A stretch of 64,000 nucleotides of DNA from Pseudonocardia sp. C8 (lineage in GTDB: Bacteria > Actinomycetota > Actinomycetes > Mycobacteriales > Pseudonocardiaceae): positions 3,063,501-3,127,500 of the forward strand of contig NZ_JACMTR010000002.1 of the NCBI RefSeq assembly GCF_014267175.1, given 5' to 3'. The position numbers and the translations under genes were made by a program. Every line of letters starts with the position of its first letter. Within the stretch, counting starts at the first letter, position 1. Below, piece after piece: positions 17,421-26,795 of this stretch. The notes below the pieces were generated by a model, which worked only from the letters and a program-made list of their open reading frames with translations, was not told where the DNA came from and made no database searches.

Positions 17421-18833
17421 ATGGACGCGCTGGACCTGGCACGCTGGCAGTTCGGGATCACGACGATCTACCACTTCCTGTTCGTGCCGCTGACCATCGG
17501 CCTGTCGGTGATCGTGGCGTCGCTGCAGACCGCGTGGTTCCGCACCGGCCGGGACGAGTACCTGCGGGCCACGACGTTCTTCGGCAAGCTCTTCCTGATC
17601 AACTTCGCGATGGGCGTCGTCACCGGGATCGTCCAGGAGTTCCAGTTCGGGATGAACTGGAGCGCCTACTCCACCTTCGTCGGTGACGTCTTCGGGGCGC
17701 CGCTGGCGATGGAGGCGCTCGTCGCGTTCTTCCTCGAGTCCACCTTCATCGGCCTGTGGATCTTCGGCTGGGACCGGCTGCGCCGCGGCGTCCACCTGGC
17801 CTGCATCTGGGCCGCGGCCCTCGGCTCGAACCTGTCGGCGTACTTCATCCTCGCGGCGAACGCCTGGATGCGGAACCCGGTCGGCTACGAGGTCGACCCG
17901 GCCACCGGCCGGGCCCGGCTCACCGACATCGGCGCCGTCCTGACCAACCCGCAGGCCTGGTCGACCTACCTGCACGTCGTCACGGCCGCGTTCGTCATCG
18001 CCGGCCTGTTCGTGGCCGCGGTGAGCGCCTGGAAGCTGATGCCGCGCACCCGGGCACCGCACGCCGGCGAGCGGGAGCTGTTCCGGAAGAGCCTGCGCGC
18101 CGGGTTCCTGGTCACGGCGGTCGCCGGCGTGCTGCTCGTCGCCTCCGGTGACCACCAGGCGAAGCTCGCCGCCACCTACGAGCCGATGAAGCTCGCCTCG
18201 GCCGAGGCGCTCTGGCAGACCGAGGAGTCCGCCGGGTTCTCGCTGTTCGCGGTCGGCGACATCCACGGCAGCCGCAACCACATCAACATCCAGATCCCGG
18301 GGGTGCTCAGCTTCCTCGCCACCGGCGACCCGTGGGGGCCGGTGCAGGGCATCGAGAACGTCCAGGCCCAGTACGAGGCCCTGTACGGCCCCGGGGACTA
18401 CCGGCCGAACATCGCCGTCCTGTACTGGTCGTTCCGCCTGATGATGGGGCTCGGGCTGGCCGGGGTGGCGATCGCCGTCGCCGGGCTGTGGCTGACCCGC
18501 CGCGGGCGCGTGCCGGACCGCCCGTGGATGTACCGGATCGTCGTCGCGGCCCTGCCCGCCGCCCTGGCCGGCAACATCTGCGGCTGGGTGCTCACCGAGA
18601 TGGGCCGCCAGCCCTGGACGGTGCGCGGCGAGCTGCTCACCGCGGCCAGCGTCTCGCCCGGCGTGAGCCTCGGCCAGGTGGCGTTCTCGCTCGCCGCGTT
18701 CACCGCGCTCTACGGCGTGCTCGCGATCGTCGAGGCCGGGCTGCTGTTCCGGTACGTGCAGGCCGGCCCGAGCGCGCCGCGGCCGGACGAACCCGCGTCC
18801 GACGACCGCCCCGACCCGGCCTTCAGCTACTAG
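17421..18833 (+). CDS. cydA: Cytochrome bd ubiquinol/menaquinol oxidase subunit I
   Basis: A 470-residue membrane subunit carrying hemes b558, b595 and d of the high-affinity terminal oxidase. Seen are the heme ligand His18 (IYHFLF), His185 (YLHVVTAAF), Met394 followed by GRQPW at the quinol side, and the proton-path Glu pair in EALVAFFLES. The Q-loop is short, as in actinobacterial enzymes. The ATG has a GGAGGG run upstream (17405). It is first of cydA-cydB-cydD-cydC. The double palindrome upstream suggests repression lifted under low oxygen or respiratory stress. Confidence 0.97.
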   Translation: MDALDLARWQFGITTIYHFLFVPLTIGLSVIVASLQTAWFRTGRDEYLRATTFFGKLFLINFAMGVVTGIVQEFQFGMNWSAYSTFVGDVFGAPLAMEALVAFFLESTFIGLWIFGWDRLRRGVHLACIWAAALGSNLSAYFILAANAWMRNPVGYEVDPATGRARLTDIGAVLTNPQAWSTYLHVVTAAFVIAGLFVAAVSAWKLMPRTRAPHAGERELFRKSLRAGFLVTAVAGVLLVASGDHQAKLAATYEPMKLASAEALWQTEESAGFSLFAVGDIHGSRNHINIQIPGVLSFLATGDPWGPVQGIENVQAQYEALYGPGDYRPNIAVLYWSFRLMMGLGLAGVAIAVAGLWLTRRGRVPDRPWMYRIVVAALPAALAGNICGWVLTEMGRQPWTVRGELLTAASVSPGVSLGQVAFSLAAFTALYGVLAIVEAGLLFRYVQAGPSAPRPDEPASDDRPDPAFSY

Positions 18834-18842
18834 GAGCCCGTC

Positions 18843-19898
18843 ATGGACCTGCCCACGATCTGGTTCGTCGCGGTCGCCGTCCTCTGGACCGGCTACCTCG
18901 TGCTGGAGGGGTTCGACTTCGGCATCGGCATGCTCCTGCGGGTGCTCGGCCGGTCCGAGGAGGACCGCGAGGTCACGCTCGGGGCCATCGGCCCGGTGTG
19001 GGACGGCAACGAGGTCTGGCTCATCACCGCCGTCGGTGCCATGTTCGCCGCCTTCCCCGCCTGGTACGCGGCCACCTTCTCCGGCTTCTACCTGCCGGTG
19101 CTGCTCGTGCTGCTGGCGCTGATCGTCCGCGGTGTCGGCCTGGAGTACCGGCACAAGCGCGACGACCCGGCGTGGAAGCTCCGGTGGGACGTCGCCATCG
19201 GGGTCGGCTCGCTGGTGCCCGCGTTCGTGTGGGGCACGGTGCTGGCCGGCCTCGTCCGCGGCCTGCCGACGCGGGTGACGGCCCCCGGCCACGGCGGCGG
19301 CACGGTCGTCACCGCCTCGCTCGGCGACCTGTTCGGCGGCTACGCGCTGCTCGGCGGCCTGACCACCACGGCCCTGTTCCTGCTGCACGGCGCGGTGTTC
19401 CTGGCGTTGAAGACCGACGGCCCGGTCCGGTACCGGGCGCGCCGGTTCGCGGTGCGGGCGGCGCTCCCGGTGCTGCTGGTGACGGCCGCGTTCCTGACCG
19501 CCACGCTGGCCCTGCGCGATCCGTCCTGGACCACCCCGGTGGCCTGGGCGTCCGGGCTGGCGCTGGTGATCGCCGGGTTCGCCCTGCTCCTCGGCCGCGA
19601 GGGCTGGGCGTTCACCGCCACCGCCACGGCGGTCGGCGGGCTGTCGGTCGTCCTGTTCGGGCAGCTCTTCCCCGAGCTGCTCGTCTCGACGACCGACCCG
19701 GCGCACACGCTGACGGTGACGAACGCGGCGTCCGCGCCGTACACGCTCACCGTGATGTCCTGGGTCGCGGGGGTGTTCCTCCCGCTGGTCCTGGTGTACC
19801 AGGCCTGGAGCTACTGGGTCTTCCGCAAGCGGCTCGGCGGCGAGCGCGTCGAGCCGGCCGCGGCGGCCGACGCCCCGGCGGACCCGGCACCGCGATGA
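18843..19898 (+). CDS. cydB: Cytochrome bd oxidase subunit II
   Basis: A 351-residue partner of CydA with about eight membrane segments. It begins with the family signature IWFVAVAVLWTGYLVLEGFD and keeps the GPVWDGNEVWL block. The ATG is nine bases after the cydA stop and has AGGAG just before it. The stop at 19896-19898 overlaps an ATG (ATGA) that opens the cydD frame. Confidence 0.96.
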   Translation: MDLPTIWFVAVAVLWTGYLVLEGFDFGIGMLLRVLGRSEEDREVTLGAIGPVWDGNEVWLITAVGAMFAAFPAWYAATFSGFYLPVLLVLLALIVRGVGLEYRHKRDDPAWKLRWDVAIGVGSLVPAFVWGTVLAGLVRGLPTRVTAPGHGGGTVVTASLGDLFGGYALLGGLTTTALFLLHGAVFLALKTDGPVRYRARRFAVRAALPVLLVTAAFLTATLALRDPSWTTPVAWASGLALVIAGFALLLGREGWAFTATATAVGGLSVVLFGQLFPELLVSTTDPAHTLTVTNAASAPYTLTVMSWVAGVFLPLVLVYQAWSYWVFRKRLGGERVEPAAAADAPADPAPR

Positions 19899-21676
19899 TC
19901 CCCGCCTCACCCCCGTCGGACTCATGGAGCTTTGGTCCTGTGCGACGGGACCAAAGCTCCATGAGTCCCACGACCGGGGGGCCGCCGGTCGACCCGCGGC
20001 TGTTCCGGGCCGCGAGCGCGGTGCGGACCCAGCTGCTGGTCGCGGCGGCCTGCGGCGTCGCGGCGACCGGGCTGATCCTGGCCCAGGCCTGGCTGGTGTC
20101 CCGGGTGGTCGCCGGCGTCACCTCGACCACTGCGGCCGCGCTGCTGCCGCTGGTCGCCGGGGTGGCCGCGGTGGCGCTCGCCCGGGCGCTGCTGTCCTAC
20201 GGCGCCGAGTGGGCGGCGCTGCGCAGTGCCGCCCGTGCCAAGTCCCAGCTGCGGATGCGGCTGGTCCGCCGGCTGGCCGCCGCACCACCGGACCCGGCCC
20301 GCTCCACCGGCGAGCTCGTCACCCTCGCGACCCGCGGCCTCGACGCCCTCGACGACTACTTCGCCCGCTACCTGCCCCAGCTGGTGCTCGCGGTGCTGGT
20401 CCCGGTCGCGGTGCTGGTCGTCGTCGCCGACGCCGACTGGATCTCCGCCGTCGTCGTCGGGGTCACGCTGCCGCTGATCCCGCTGTTCATGGCACTGGTC
20501 GGGATGCACACCCGGGCCCGCACCGAGTGGCAGTGGCACCTGCTGTCCCGGCTGGGCGGGCACTTCCTCGACGTCGTGCAGGGCCTGCCGACGCTCGCCC
20601 TGTTCCGCCGGGCGACCGTGGTGGCCGAGAAGGTCCGCGACACCACCGACGAGCACCGCCACGCCACGATGGGGACGCTGCGGGTGGCGTTCCTCTCGGC
20701 GTTCGTGCTCGAGCTGCTCGCCACCCTGGCGGTCGCCCTGGTCGCCGTCGAGGTCGGGCTGCGGCTGCTCTACGGCGGCCTGGACTACCCGACGGCGCTG
20801 TTCGTGCTGATCCTGGCCCCGGAGGCGTACCTGCCGCTGCGCGAGGTCGGTGCCCGGTTCCACGCGAGCATGGAGGGCGTCGCCGCCGCCCGGCAGGTGT
20901 TCACCGAGCTGGACCGGCCGGTCGGCGGCGCGGCCGGGGGCACGACGCCGCCGCCGGTCCCCGACCCGGCCGGCCGCGCCCTGCTGGTGGACGGGCTGCG
21001 GGTCCGCCATCCCGGCGCGTCCGGCGAGGCGCTGTCCGGGTTGTCGCTGGCCGTGCGGCCCGGCGAGTCGGTGCTGCTGCGCGGGCCGTCCGGGTCCGGC
21101 AAGTCGACGTTGCTGGGCGTGCTCCTCGGCGTCGTCGCCCCCACCGGCGGGACGGTCCGCATCCCCGACCGGGACGGCGAACCGGCGGACCTCGCCGAGC
21201 TCGACCTCGACGCGTGGCGGCGCGGCATCGCCTGGGTCCCCCAGCAGCCGCACCTGTTCGCCGGGTCGGTCGCCGACAACGTCCGGCTCGGTGACCCGGA
21301 CGCCTCCGACGCCGCCGTGCACGCCGCGGCCCGGCGGTCCGGGCTGGACGCCGTCGTCGCGCGGCTGCCGCGCGGCTGGGACACCCCGCTCGGTGAGGGC
21401 GGGGCCCGGCTGTCGTCCGGTGAACGGCAGCGGGTGGCCCTGGCCAGGGCGTTCCTGCGGGACGCCCCGCTGGTGCTGCTCGACGAGCCCACCGCGCACC
21501 TCGACCCGGACTCGGCGGCAGCGGTCCGCGCCGCGGCCGCGGACCTGCTGCGCGGGCGGACCGCGCTCGTCGTCGCGCACGACGCCGGGTGGGCCGAGCA
21601 CACCGACCGCACCGTGCACGTCGTGGACGGCGTGGTGCCCGCCGACCCCGCCACCCGCGAGGAGGCGTTCCGATGA
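19895..21676 (+). CDS. cydD: Heterodimeric ABC transporter subunit CydD
   Basis: An ABC half-transporter of up to 593 residues: six membrane helices, then a nucleotide-binding domain with Walker A GPSGSGKST, Q-loop VPQQPHLF, signature LSSGERQRVALARA and Walker B VLLDEPTAHLD. CydDC acts in cytochrome bd assembly, exporting thiols or, in recent views, handling heme. The start is unclear. ATG 19895 overlaps the cydB stop (coupled translation) but makes the 51-bp palindrome code for about 17 N-terminal residues. ATG 19961 lies inside the palindrome's right arm and has no ribosome site. The palindrome length (51) keeps the frame, so the first choice is possible. Confidence 0.9.
   Translation: MIPASPPSDSWSFGPVRRDQSSMSPTTGGPPVDPRLFRAASAVRTQLLVAAACGVAATGLILAQAWLVSRVVAGVTSTTAAALLPLVAGVAAVALARALLSYGAEWAALRSAARAKSQLRMRLVRRLAAAPPDPARSTGELVTLATRGLDALDDYFARYLPQLVLAVLVPVAVLVVVADADWISAVVVGVTLPLIPLFMALVGMHTRARTEWQWHLLSRLGGHFLDVVQGLPTLALFRRATVVAEKVRDTTDEHRHATMGTLRVAFLSAFVLELLATLAVALVAVEVGLRLLYGGLDYPTALFVLILAPEAYLPLREVGARFHASMEGVAAARQVFTELDRPVGGAAGGTTPPPVPDPAGRALLVDGLRVRHPGASGEALSGLSLAVRPGESVLLRGPSGSGKSTLLGVLLGVVAPTGGTVRIPDRDGEPADLAELDLDAWRRGIAWVPQQPHLFAGSVADNVRLGDPDASDAAVHAAARRSGLDAVVARLPRGWDTPLGEGGARLSSGERQRVALARAFLRDAPLVLLDEPTAHLDPDSAAAVRAAAADLLRGRTALVVAHDAGWAEHTDRTVHVVDGVVPADPATREEAFR
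19918..19968. repeat. 51-bp palindromic element, copy 2 (at the cydD start)
   Basis: Perfect 21-base arms (19918-19938 and 19948-19968) surround a 9-base loop TGTGCGACG. The loop is the exact reverse complement of the loop of copy 1 at 3067-3117, and the inner 18 bases of the arms are shared. So the same element sits here in the opposite orientation. Its right arm holds an ATG in frame with cydD. Confidence 0.9.
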
Positions 21677-23382
21677 GACCGGCCGGACCCTGGTCGCTCG
21701 CCCGCACCGTGCTGCGCCGGCGGGCCCGCGGGATCGCGGCCGGCGCCCTGCTCGGGGCGCTGGCCACCGCCTGCGGGGCCGGGCTGCTGTCGCTGGCCGC
21801 GTGGCTGCTGGCCACGGCCGCCGAGCACCCGCCGGTGACGGCGCTGTCGGTCGCGGTCGTCCTCACCCGGGCGCTGGGCGTGGGCCGCGGCGTCGCCCGT
21901 TACGCCGAACGCCTGGTCGGGCACGACGCCGCGCTGCGCGCGCTCGCGGACCTCCGCAACCGGGTGTACGCCCGGCTGGCCGCCACCGAGCCCGTCCGCC
22001 GGTTCCGGTCGGGCGACCTGGTGTCCCGGCTGGTCAGCGACACCGACTCGGTCCAGGACCTGGTCGTGCGGGGTGTGCTCCCGATGGTCGCCGCCGCGCT
22101 GGTGGGCTCCGGTGCGGTGCTGCTGGCGACCGTGCTGCTGGTGCCCGGCGGCGCGCTGCTCGCGGCCGGGCTGCTGCTCGCCGGGCTCGCCGTCCCGGCG
22201 CTCGCCGCGGCCCTGTCCCACCGCCCGGCCGCCCGCGCCGCCCGGGCCAGGGCGCGGCTGTCGACCGGGCTGGTCGACCTCCTCGACGGGGCGCCCGACC
22301 TGCTGGCCTACGGCGCCACCGGCCGGGCGGTGCGTGCCGTGGAGCGCGCCGACGACGCGCTGACCCGCACCGCGCGCCGGGACGCCGCGCTGCTCGGGCT
22401 GGGCGCCGGGTCGGGGGCGCTGCTCGCCGGCCTCACCCTCGCCGGGACGCTGCTGCTCGGCGTCGCCGCGGTCGACGCCGGCACCCTGGACGCGGTCCCG
22501 ATGGCCGTGCTGGTGCTCACCGCGCTGGCCGCCTTCGAGATCGTCGCGCCGCTGCCGGCCGCCGCCGCGAAGCTCGCCGGCGTCCGCGCCGGGCTGGCCC
22601 GCCTGGTGCCGGTGCTGACGGCGGCGCCGTCGGTAGCGCACCGCGACCCCGGCCCCGGTCCGCTGCCCGCCCGGGGCGACCTGCGGATCCGCGGCCTGAC
22701 CGCGGCCTACCCCGAGCCGGACGGCGGCCCGGGCCGGACGGTGCTCGCCGGCCTCGACCTCGACGTCGCCGAGGGCGAGCACGTCGCCGTGGTCGGCGCG
22801 AGCGGCTCGGGCAAGTCGACGCTGGCCGCGGTGCTGTTCCGGTTCCTCGACCCGGTCGCCGGGTCGGTCACGCTCGGCGGCCGGGAGCTGGCCACCCGAC
22901 CGCCGGACGAGGTGCGGCGGGTCGTGTCCGGGGTCCCGGCCGACCCGCACGTGTTCGACTCGACCGTCCGGGAGAACCTGCGCCTCGCGGCGCCGGACGC
23001 CACGGACGCCGACCTGTCGGCGGTGCTGCGCCGGGTCGGGCTGGCCGGGCTCGGTCTCGACGCCGAGGTCGGCGCGCACGGTGCCCGGCTCTCCGGCGGG
23101 ATGCGCCGCCGGCTGGCGGTGGCCCGCGCCCTGCTGGTCGACCCGGCCGTCCTCGTCCTCGACGAGCCGACCGCGCACCTCGACGCGGACACCCGTGACA
23201 CCGTGCTGGACGACCTGCTGGCCGCCGCCGCGGGCCGCTCGGTCGTGCTCATCACCCACGACCCGGCCGTCCTCGACCGGGTCGACGCCGTCCACACGCT
23301 GCGGGACGGGCGCCTCCACCGCCGAGCCGGGGCGGGTCACCGCGCCGGCACGGGACCGTCCTACGCTGCTCCGAACGCCTGA
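21673..23382 (+). CDS. cydC: Heterodimeric ABC transporter subunit CydC
   Basis: A 569-residue second half of the CydDC exporter: six membrane helices and a nucleotide-binding domain with Walker [11 protein letters not shown] and Walker B VLVLDEPTAHLD. The ATG overlaps the cydD stop (ATGA). The Q-loop Gln is not seen (VPADPHVF, where CydD has VPQQPHLF), and the signature reads LSGGMRRRLAVARA in place of LSGGQRQR. The two ATP sites of the dimer are therefore probably unequal, as in many heterodimeric exporters. It is the last gene of the cyd operon. Confidence 0.94.
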   Translation: MRPAGPWSLARTVLRRRARGIAAGALLGALATACGAGLLSLAAWLLATAAEHPPVTALSVAVVLTRALGVGRGVARYAERLVGHDAALRALADLRNRVYARLAATEPVRRFRSGDLVSRLVSDTDSVQDLVVRGVLPMVAAALVGSGAVLLATVLLVPGGALLAAGLLLAGLAVPALAAALSHRPAARAARARARLSTGLVDLLDGAPDLLAYGATGRAVRAVERADDALTRTARRDAALLGLGAGSGALLAGLTLAGTLLLGVAAVDAGTLDAVPMAVLVLTALAAFEIVAPLPAAAAKLAGVRAGLARLVPVLTAAPSVAHRDPGPGPLPARGDLRIRGLTAAYPEPDGGPGRTVLAGLDLDVAEGEHVAVVGASGSGKSTLAAVLFRFLDPVAGSVTLGGRELATRPPDEVRRVVSGVPADPHVFDSTVRENLRLAAPDATDADLSAVLRRVGLAGLGLDAEVGAHGARLSGGMRRRLAVARALLVDPAVLVLDEPTAHLDADTRDTVLDDLLAAAAGRSVVLITHDPAVLDRVDAVHTLRDGRLHRRAGAGHRAGTGPSYAAPNA

Positions 23383-23516
23383 GGCACGCCGGCCGCGCCG
23401 CTCTCAGGTGGATCACAGGAGCTCGCTGCCACGCTGGGCCCCGGCCGTCCGCGACCCGTCGTCGCGGTGGCCGCCGACCGTGTCAGCGACCGTGCCAGAA
23501 CGTGAGGTCCCCACCC

Positions 23517-24941
23517 GTGCGAGCGTCACGCCGTCCCTCCCCGAGGACGTCCCCGCGGCGGCTGTTGCCGTCCCCGGCGTCCCGCCCGGTCCCGCGCCGG
23601 GTGTCCGCGCTGGCCGTGCTGCTGGCCGGCCTGCTGGCCGTGGTGTCGTGCACCTCGGGCGGGACGGGTGAGGCGCCGCCGTCGGCGCTGGAGGCCTCGG
23701 CCCGCGCCGTCGACCTGGAGTCCGGCTGGACCTGGGAGCAGCAGCCCGGCCCGATGGAGCTGGGTGTCACCCACACCCAGAACAGCCTGGACGACACCGA
23801 GCCGGCCGCGGCCCGGCAGCGCGGCTCGGAGATCCTGTCCAGCCTGGGCCAGGAGTACCAGAACCACCACCTCATGGGCTTCGGGACGCTCAATCCGGAG
23901 CCGTCGCCGGGCCAGTTCGACTGGGGCTCGCTGGACCGCCGGATGCAGCTCACCGAGGAGACCGGCGGCAAGGCCATGCTCACGCTGTGCTGCGGCCCGG
24001 ACTGGATGAAGGGCGGCCCGCCCGGCGTCACGGACTGGGAGAAGCTGGAACGCCAGATCAAGCCGGAGTTCTTCGACGACTACGCGAACCTCGCCCGGGA
24101 GGCCGTGCAGCGCTACCCGCAGGTCGACCGGGTCCTCGTGTGGAACGAGCTCAAGGGCTTCTACCACCAGGACGAGAACCGCTGGGACTACGAGGGCTAC
24201 ACCGACCTGTACAACCAGGTCTACCGGGCGGTGAAGTCGGTCCGGCCGGACATCCAGGTCGGCGGCCCGTACGTGGTCATGAGCAGCGTCCCGCCGGACT
24301 CGCCGGACGCCTCGGAGATCCGCGGGCCGTGGGGCGCGCTGGACCGGCGCCCGCTCGACGTCCTCGAGTACTGGCTGGCCCACAACGTCGGCGCGGACTT
24401 CATCACCGTCGACGGCTCCACCACCAACCGCGGCCAGCAGGACGCGATCTCCCCGGTCGACGTGGGTGCGCAGAAGTTCGCGGTGATCGACCAGTGGATC
24501 CGGGAGCGGACCCCGCTGCCGATCTGGTGGGCGGAGTTCTACGCGAACGTCCCGGCCGATGCCCAGGCCGGCTACGACTCGCCGGCCAGCGCCGTCTCCA
24601 CGCTGGCCGTCATCGGGGCGATGGCCCGCTCCGGCTCGCAGGGAGCGCTGCTGTGGGGCCCGGAGGGCAGCGACTCGCTGGAGTACTCGTCGCTGTGGAG
24701 CCCGGCCACCGAGGAGGACGGCGGCCGGCCGACCCCGCTCACCGACGCGTGGCGCTGGCTGGTGCCGAGGCTGCGGGAGGGCACGGTGGAGATCGGCCGG
24801 GCGCAGGGCTCGACGCTCGGCGCGTTCCGGGCCGAGGACGGCTCGATGCTGATGGTGAACCTCAGCGAGGACCCGGTGCCGGTCCCCGGCCAGCAGCCGA
24901 TCCCCGGCTGGGCCGTCATCCCGGTCGACAGCTCCGGCTGA
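23517..24941 (+). CDS. Secreted glycoside hydrolase-like lipoprotein (TIM-barrel, GH39-like)
   Basis: A 474-residue exported protein. An Arg-rich start is followed by a membrane segment and a lipobox-like VVSC near residue 43. The barrel shows clan A marks: the Asn-Glu acid/base pair in VLVWNELKGFYH and a likely nucleophile Glu in PIWWAEFYAN. The length and LNPEPSPGQFDWGSLD resemble beta-xylosidase-like GH39 and related families. The substrate is unknown. GTG 23517 has GAGGT eight bases upstream and is preferred over GTG 23502. Single gene, convergent with the reductase gene downstream. Confidence 0.75.
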   Translation: MRASRRPSPRTSPRRLLPSPASRPVPRRVSALAVLLAGLLAVVSCTSGGTGEAPPSALEASARAVDLESGWTWEQQPGPMELGVTHTQNSLDDTEPAAARQRGSEILSSLGQEYQNHHLMGFGTLNPEPSPGQFDWGSLDRRMQLTEETGGKAMLTLCCGPDWMKGGPPGVTDWEKLERQIKPEFFDDYANLAREAVQRYPQVDRVLVWNELKGFYHQDENRWDYEGYTDLYNQVYRAVKSVRPDIQVGGPYVVMSSVPPDSPDASEIRGPWGALDRRPLDVLEYWLAHNVGADFITVDGSTTNRGQQDAISPVDVGAQKFAVIDQWIRERTPLPIWWAEFYANVPADAQAGYDSPASAVSTLAVIGAMARSGSQGALLWGPEGSDSLEYSSLWSPATEEDGGRPTPLTDAWRWLVPRLREGTVEIGRAQGSTLGAFRAEDGSMLMVNLSEDPVPVPGQQPIPGWAVIPVDSSG

Positions 24942-24950
24942 CGCGGGGCG

Positions 24951-24979
24951 GGCCGGCCCGGGACCACCGGGGCCGGCCC
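24951..24979. terminator. G+C-rich hairpin between convergent genes
   Basis: GGCCGGCCC and GGGCCGGCC arms lie in the 70-base gap between the hydrolase stop (24941) and the reductase stop (25012). No T-run; it could serve both genes. Confidence 0.45.
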
Positions 24980-25011
24980 ACCCGGCGGGCACCGCAGGAG
25001 CGGGGCCGCTG

Positions 25012-25770
25012 TCAGGTCTTCGGGCCGCCGGCCACGTAGATGACCTGTCCGCTGACGAACGACGACCGCTCGTCGACGAAGAACGACACCATCTGCGCGA
25101 TGTCCTCGGGTGCACCCGCGCGCTGCACCGGGATCTCCTTGGCCCGCATCGTCTTGAACTCCTCCCAGTCGACGCCGAGCCGCTCCGCGGTCGCCTTGGT
25201 CATCTCGGAGGCGATGAAGCCGGGGGCGATGCAGTTCGCGGTGATGCCGAACTTGCCCAGCTCGATGGCCAGGGTCTTGGTGAAGCCCTGCAGCCCGGCC
25301 TTGGCCGCGGAGTAGTTCGCCTGGCCGCGGTTGCCCAGCGCCGAGGTGGACGACAGGTTGACCACCCGGCCCCAGTGGGCGTCGACCATGTGCTTCTGCA
25401 CGGCACGGGTCATCAGGAACGACCCGCGCAGGTGCACGCCCATGACCGCGTCCCAGTCGTCCTCGGTCATCTTGAAGAGCAGGTTGTCCTTGGTGATGCC
25501 GGCGTTGTTGACCAGGATCGTCGGGGCGCCGAGCGACTCGGTCACCGCGCCGACCGCGGCCTCGACCGCCGCGGCGTCGGCGACGTCCGCGCCGAACGCC
25601 CGCGCCGTGCCACCGGCGCCCTCGATGGCCTCCACGGTCGGCTTCGCCGCCGACTCCTCCAGGTCCAGCACGGCCACCTTGTGCCCGTCGGCCGCCAGCC
25701 GGATCGCGGTGGCCGCGCCGATCCCGCGTGCTCCCCCGGTGACGATGGCGGTCCTCTGCTGCTGGGTCAT
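25012..25770 (-). CDS. FabG-type short-chain dehydrogenase/reductase
   Basis: A 252-residue SDR with the nucleotide motif TGGARGIG, the NNAG block (LVNNAGITKDNL) and the catalytic Ser and YSAAK set (LSSTSALGNRGQANYSAAK). FNNAG/TKDN spacing and VIYVAGGPKT at the C-terminus match 3-oxoacyl-ACP/acetoacetyl-CoA reductases used in fatty acid or polyhydroxyalkanoate synthesis. The ATG at 25770 has GAGGAGAG upstream. It is alone here, divergent from the methyltransferase gene with a 213-base gap. No neighbour fixes its substrate. Confidence 0.9.
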   Translation of the reverse strand: MTQQQRTAIVTGGARGIGAATAIRLAADGHKVAVLDLEESAAKPTVEAIEGAGGTARAFGADVADAAAVEAAVGAVTESLGAPTILVNNAGITKDNLLFKMTEDDWDAVMGVHLRGSFLMTRAVQKHMVDAHWGRVVNLSSTSALGNRGQANYSAAKAGLQGFTKTLAIELGKFGITANCIAPGFIASEMTKATAERLGVDWEEFKTMRAKEIPVQRAGAPEDIAQMVSFFVDERSSFVSGQVIYVAGGPKT

Positions 25771-25983
25771 GTCTCTCCTCGCGTCCTCGGTCATCGCCGG
25801 TGAAACCGGTGCGGCACCACCGCCGGTGACGAGGGGTCGTCCCAGCACGGCGGCGCCGCCGTGATCGATCGTGTCACCCCGCACCCGCCGATGGGCAGGC
25901 ATCTGTGCGTGATTGGTCACCCCGGAAGGGTGAGCCCGTCCACTACCGTCGAAGCATCCGTTCCCGACCAGGAAGGTGCTTCT

Positions 25984-26739
25984 ATGGCCGTCGAGCGTTC
26001 CGAACCGCCCTACCGGCTCGCCCTGCCCCAACCCACCGAGTCCGTCGAGCAGGACATGGAGTACTGCGTCCTGGACACCGGCGACGGCTGGACGGAGTAC
26101 CGGTTCCACGACTACGCCGAGCTCTACAAGGTCCCGGGCCTGTACGAGCGGCTGTTCTACGACATCCTGCAGTGCCAGTCCCCGCCGGTCGTGTGCGACC
26201 TGCTCGCCGAGCAGCTGGCCGCGGAACGGATCGACCCGGCCGGCATCCGGGTGCTCGACGTCGGCGCCGGCAACGGCATCGTCGGCGAGGAGCTGCGCGC
26301 CCGCGGGATCGGCAAGGTCGTCGGCGTCGACATCATCCCGGAGGCCCGGGACGCCGCCGAGCGGGACCGTCCCGGCATCTACGCCGACTACCATGTGATC
26401 GACCTCACCGCCCTGGACGGGGACCGGGCCTCGGCCATCGCCTCCGGCGGCTTCGACGCGCTGACCTGCGTCGCCGCGCTCGGCTTCGGGGACATCCCGC
26501 CGGAGGCGTTCCGGGCCGCGCTGGACATGGTCGCGGTGGACGGCTTCGTGGCCATCACCCTGCGTGACGATTTCCTGTCCGACGACGACACCAGCGGTTT
26601 CGCCGGCCTGATCCGGTCGCTGCTGGAGACCGGGGAGCTCGAGCAGCTGGGCTCCACCGTCTACCGACACCGGCTCGCGACCTCCCGCGACCCGCTGCTG
26701 TACCGGGCCGTCGTGGCCCGCAAGCGCCGCCCGCGCTAG
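25984..26739 (+). CDS. Class I SAM-dependent methyltransferase
   Basis: A 251-residue methyltransferase. Motif I is VLDVGAGNGIVG, followed by an acidic strand end VVGVDIIPEA and a DALTCVAALGFGDIP block at motif IV. The ATG has AGGAAGG about nine bases upstream. It ends in a basic tail (ARKRRPR). A strong hairpin follows. The methyl acceptor cannot be predicted. Confidence 0.85.
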   Translation: MAVERSEPPYRLALPQPTESVEQDMEYCVLDTGDGWTEYRFHDYAELYKVPGLYERLFYDILQCQSPPVVCDLLAEQLAAERIDPAGIRVLDVGAGNGIVGEELRARGIGKVVGVDIIPEARDAAERDRPGIYADYHVIDLTALDGDRASAIASGGFDALTCVAALGFGDIPPEAFRAALDMVAVDGFVAITLRDDFLSDDDTSGFAGLIRSLLETGELEQLGSTVYRHRLATSRDPLLYRAVVARKRRPR

Positions 26740-26746
26740 GACCGGA

Positions 26747-26786
26747 GCGCCCGCGTCGGCTGCACCGGCGCCGCCGACGCGGGCGC
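26747..26786 (+). terminator. Hairpin terminator after the methyltransferase gene
   Basis: GCGCCCGCGTCGGC (26747-26760) pairs perfectly over 14 bases with 26773-26786 around a 12-base loop. It starts 8 bases after the stop codon, a typical place. No T-run. Confidence 0.7.
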
Positions 26787-26795
26787 CTGCGCTTG

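Noticed and set aside
16869..19925. About 1000-residue minus-strand open frame opposite cydA and cydB
   Set aside because: Composition is Arg/Gly/His/Gln-rich without motifs, and cydAB are certain on the other strand.
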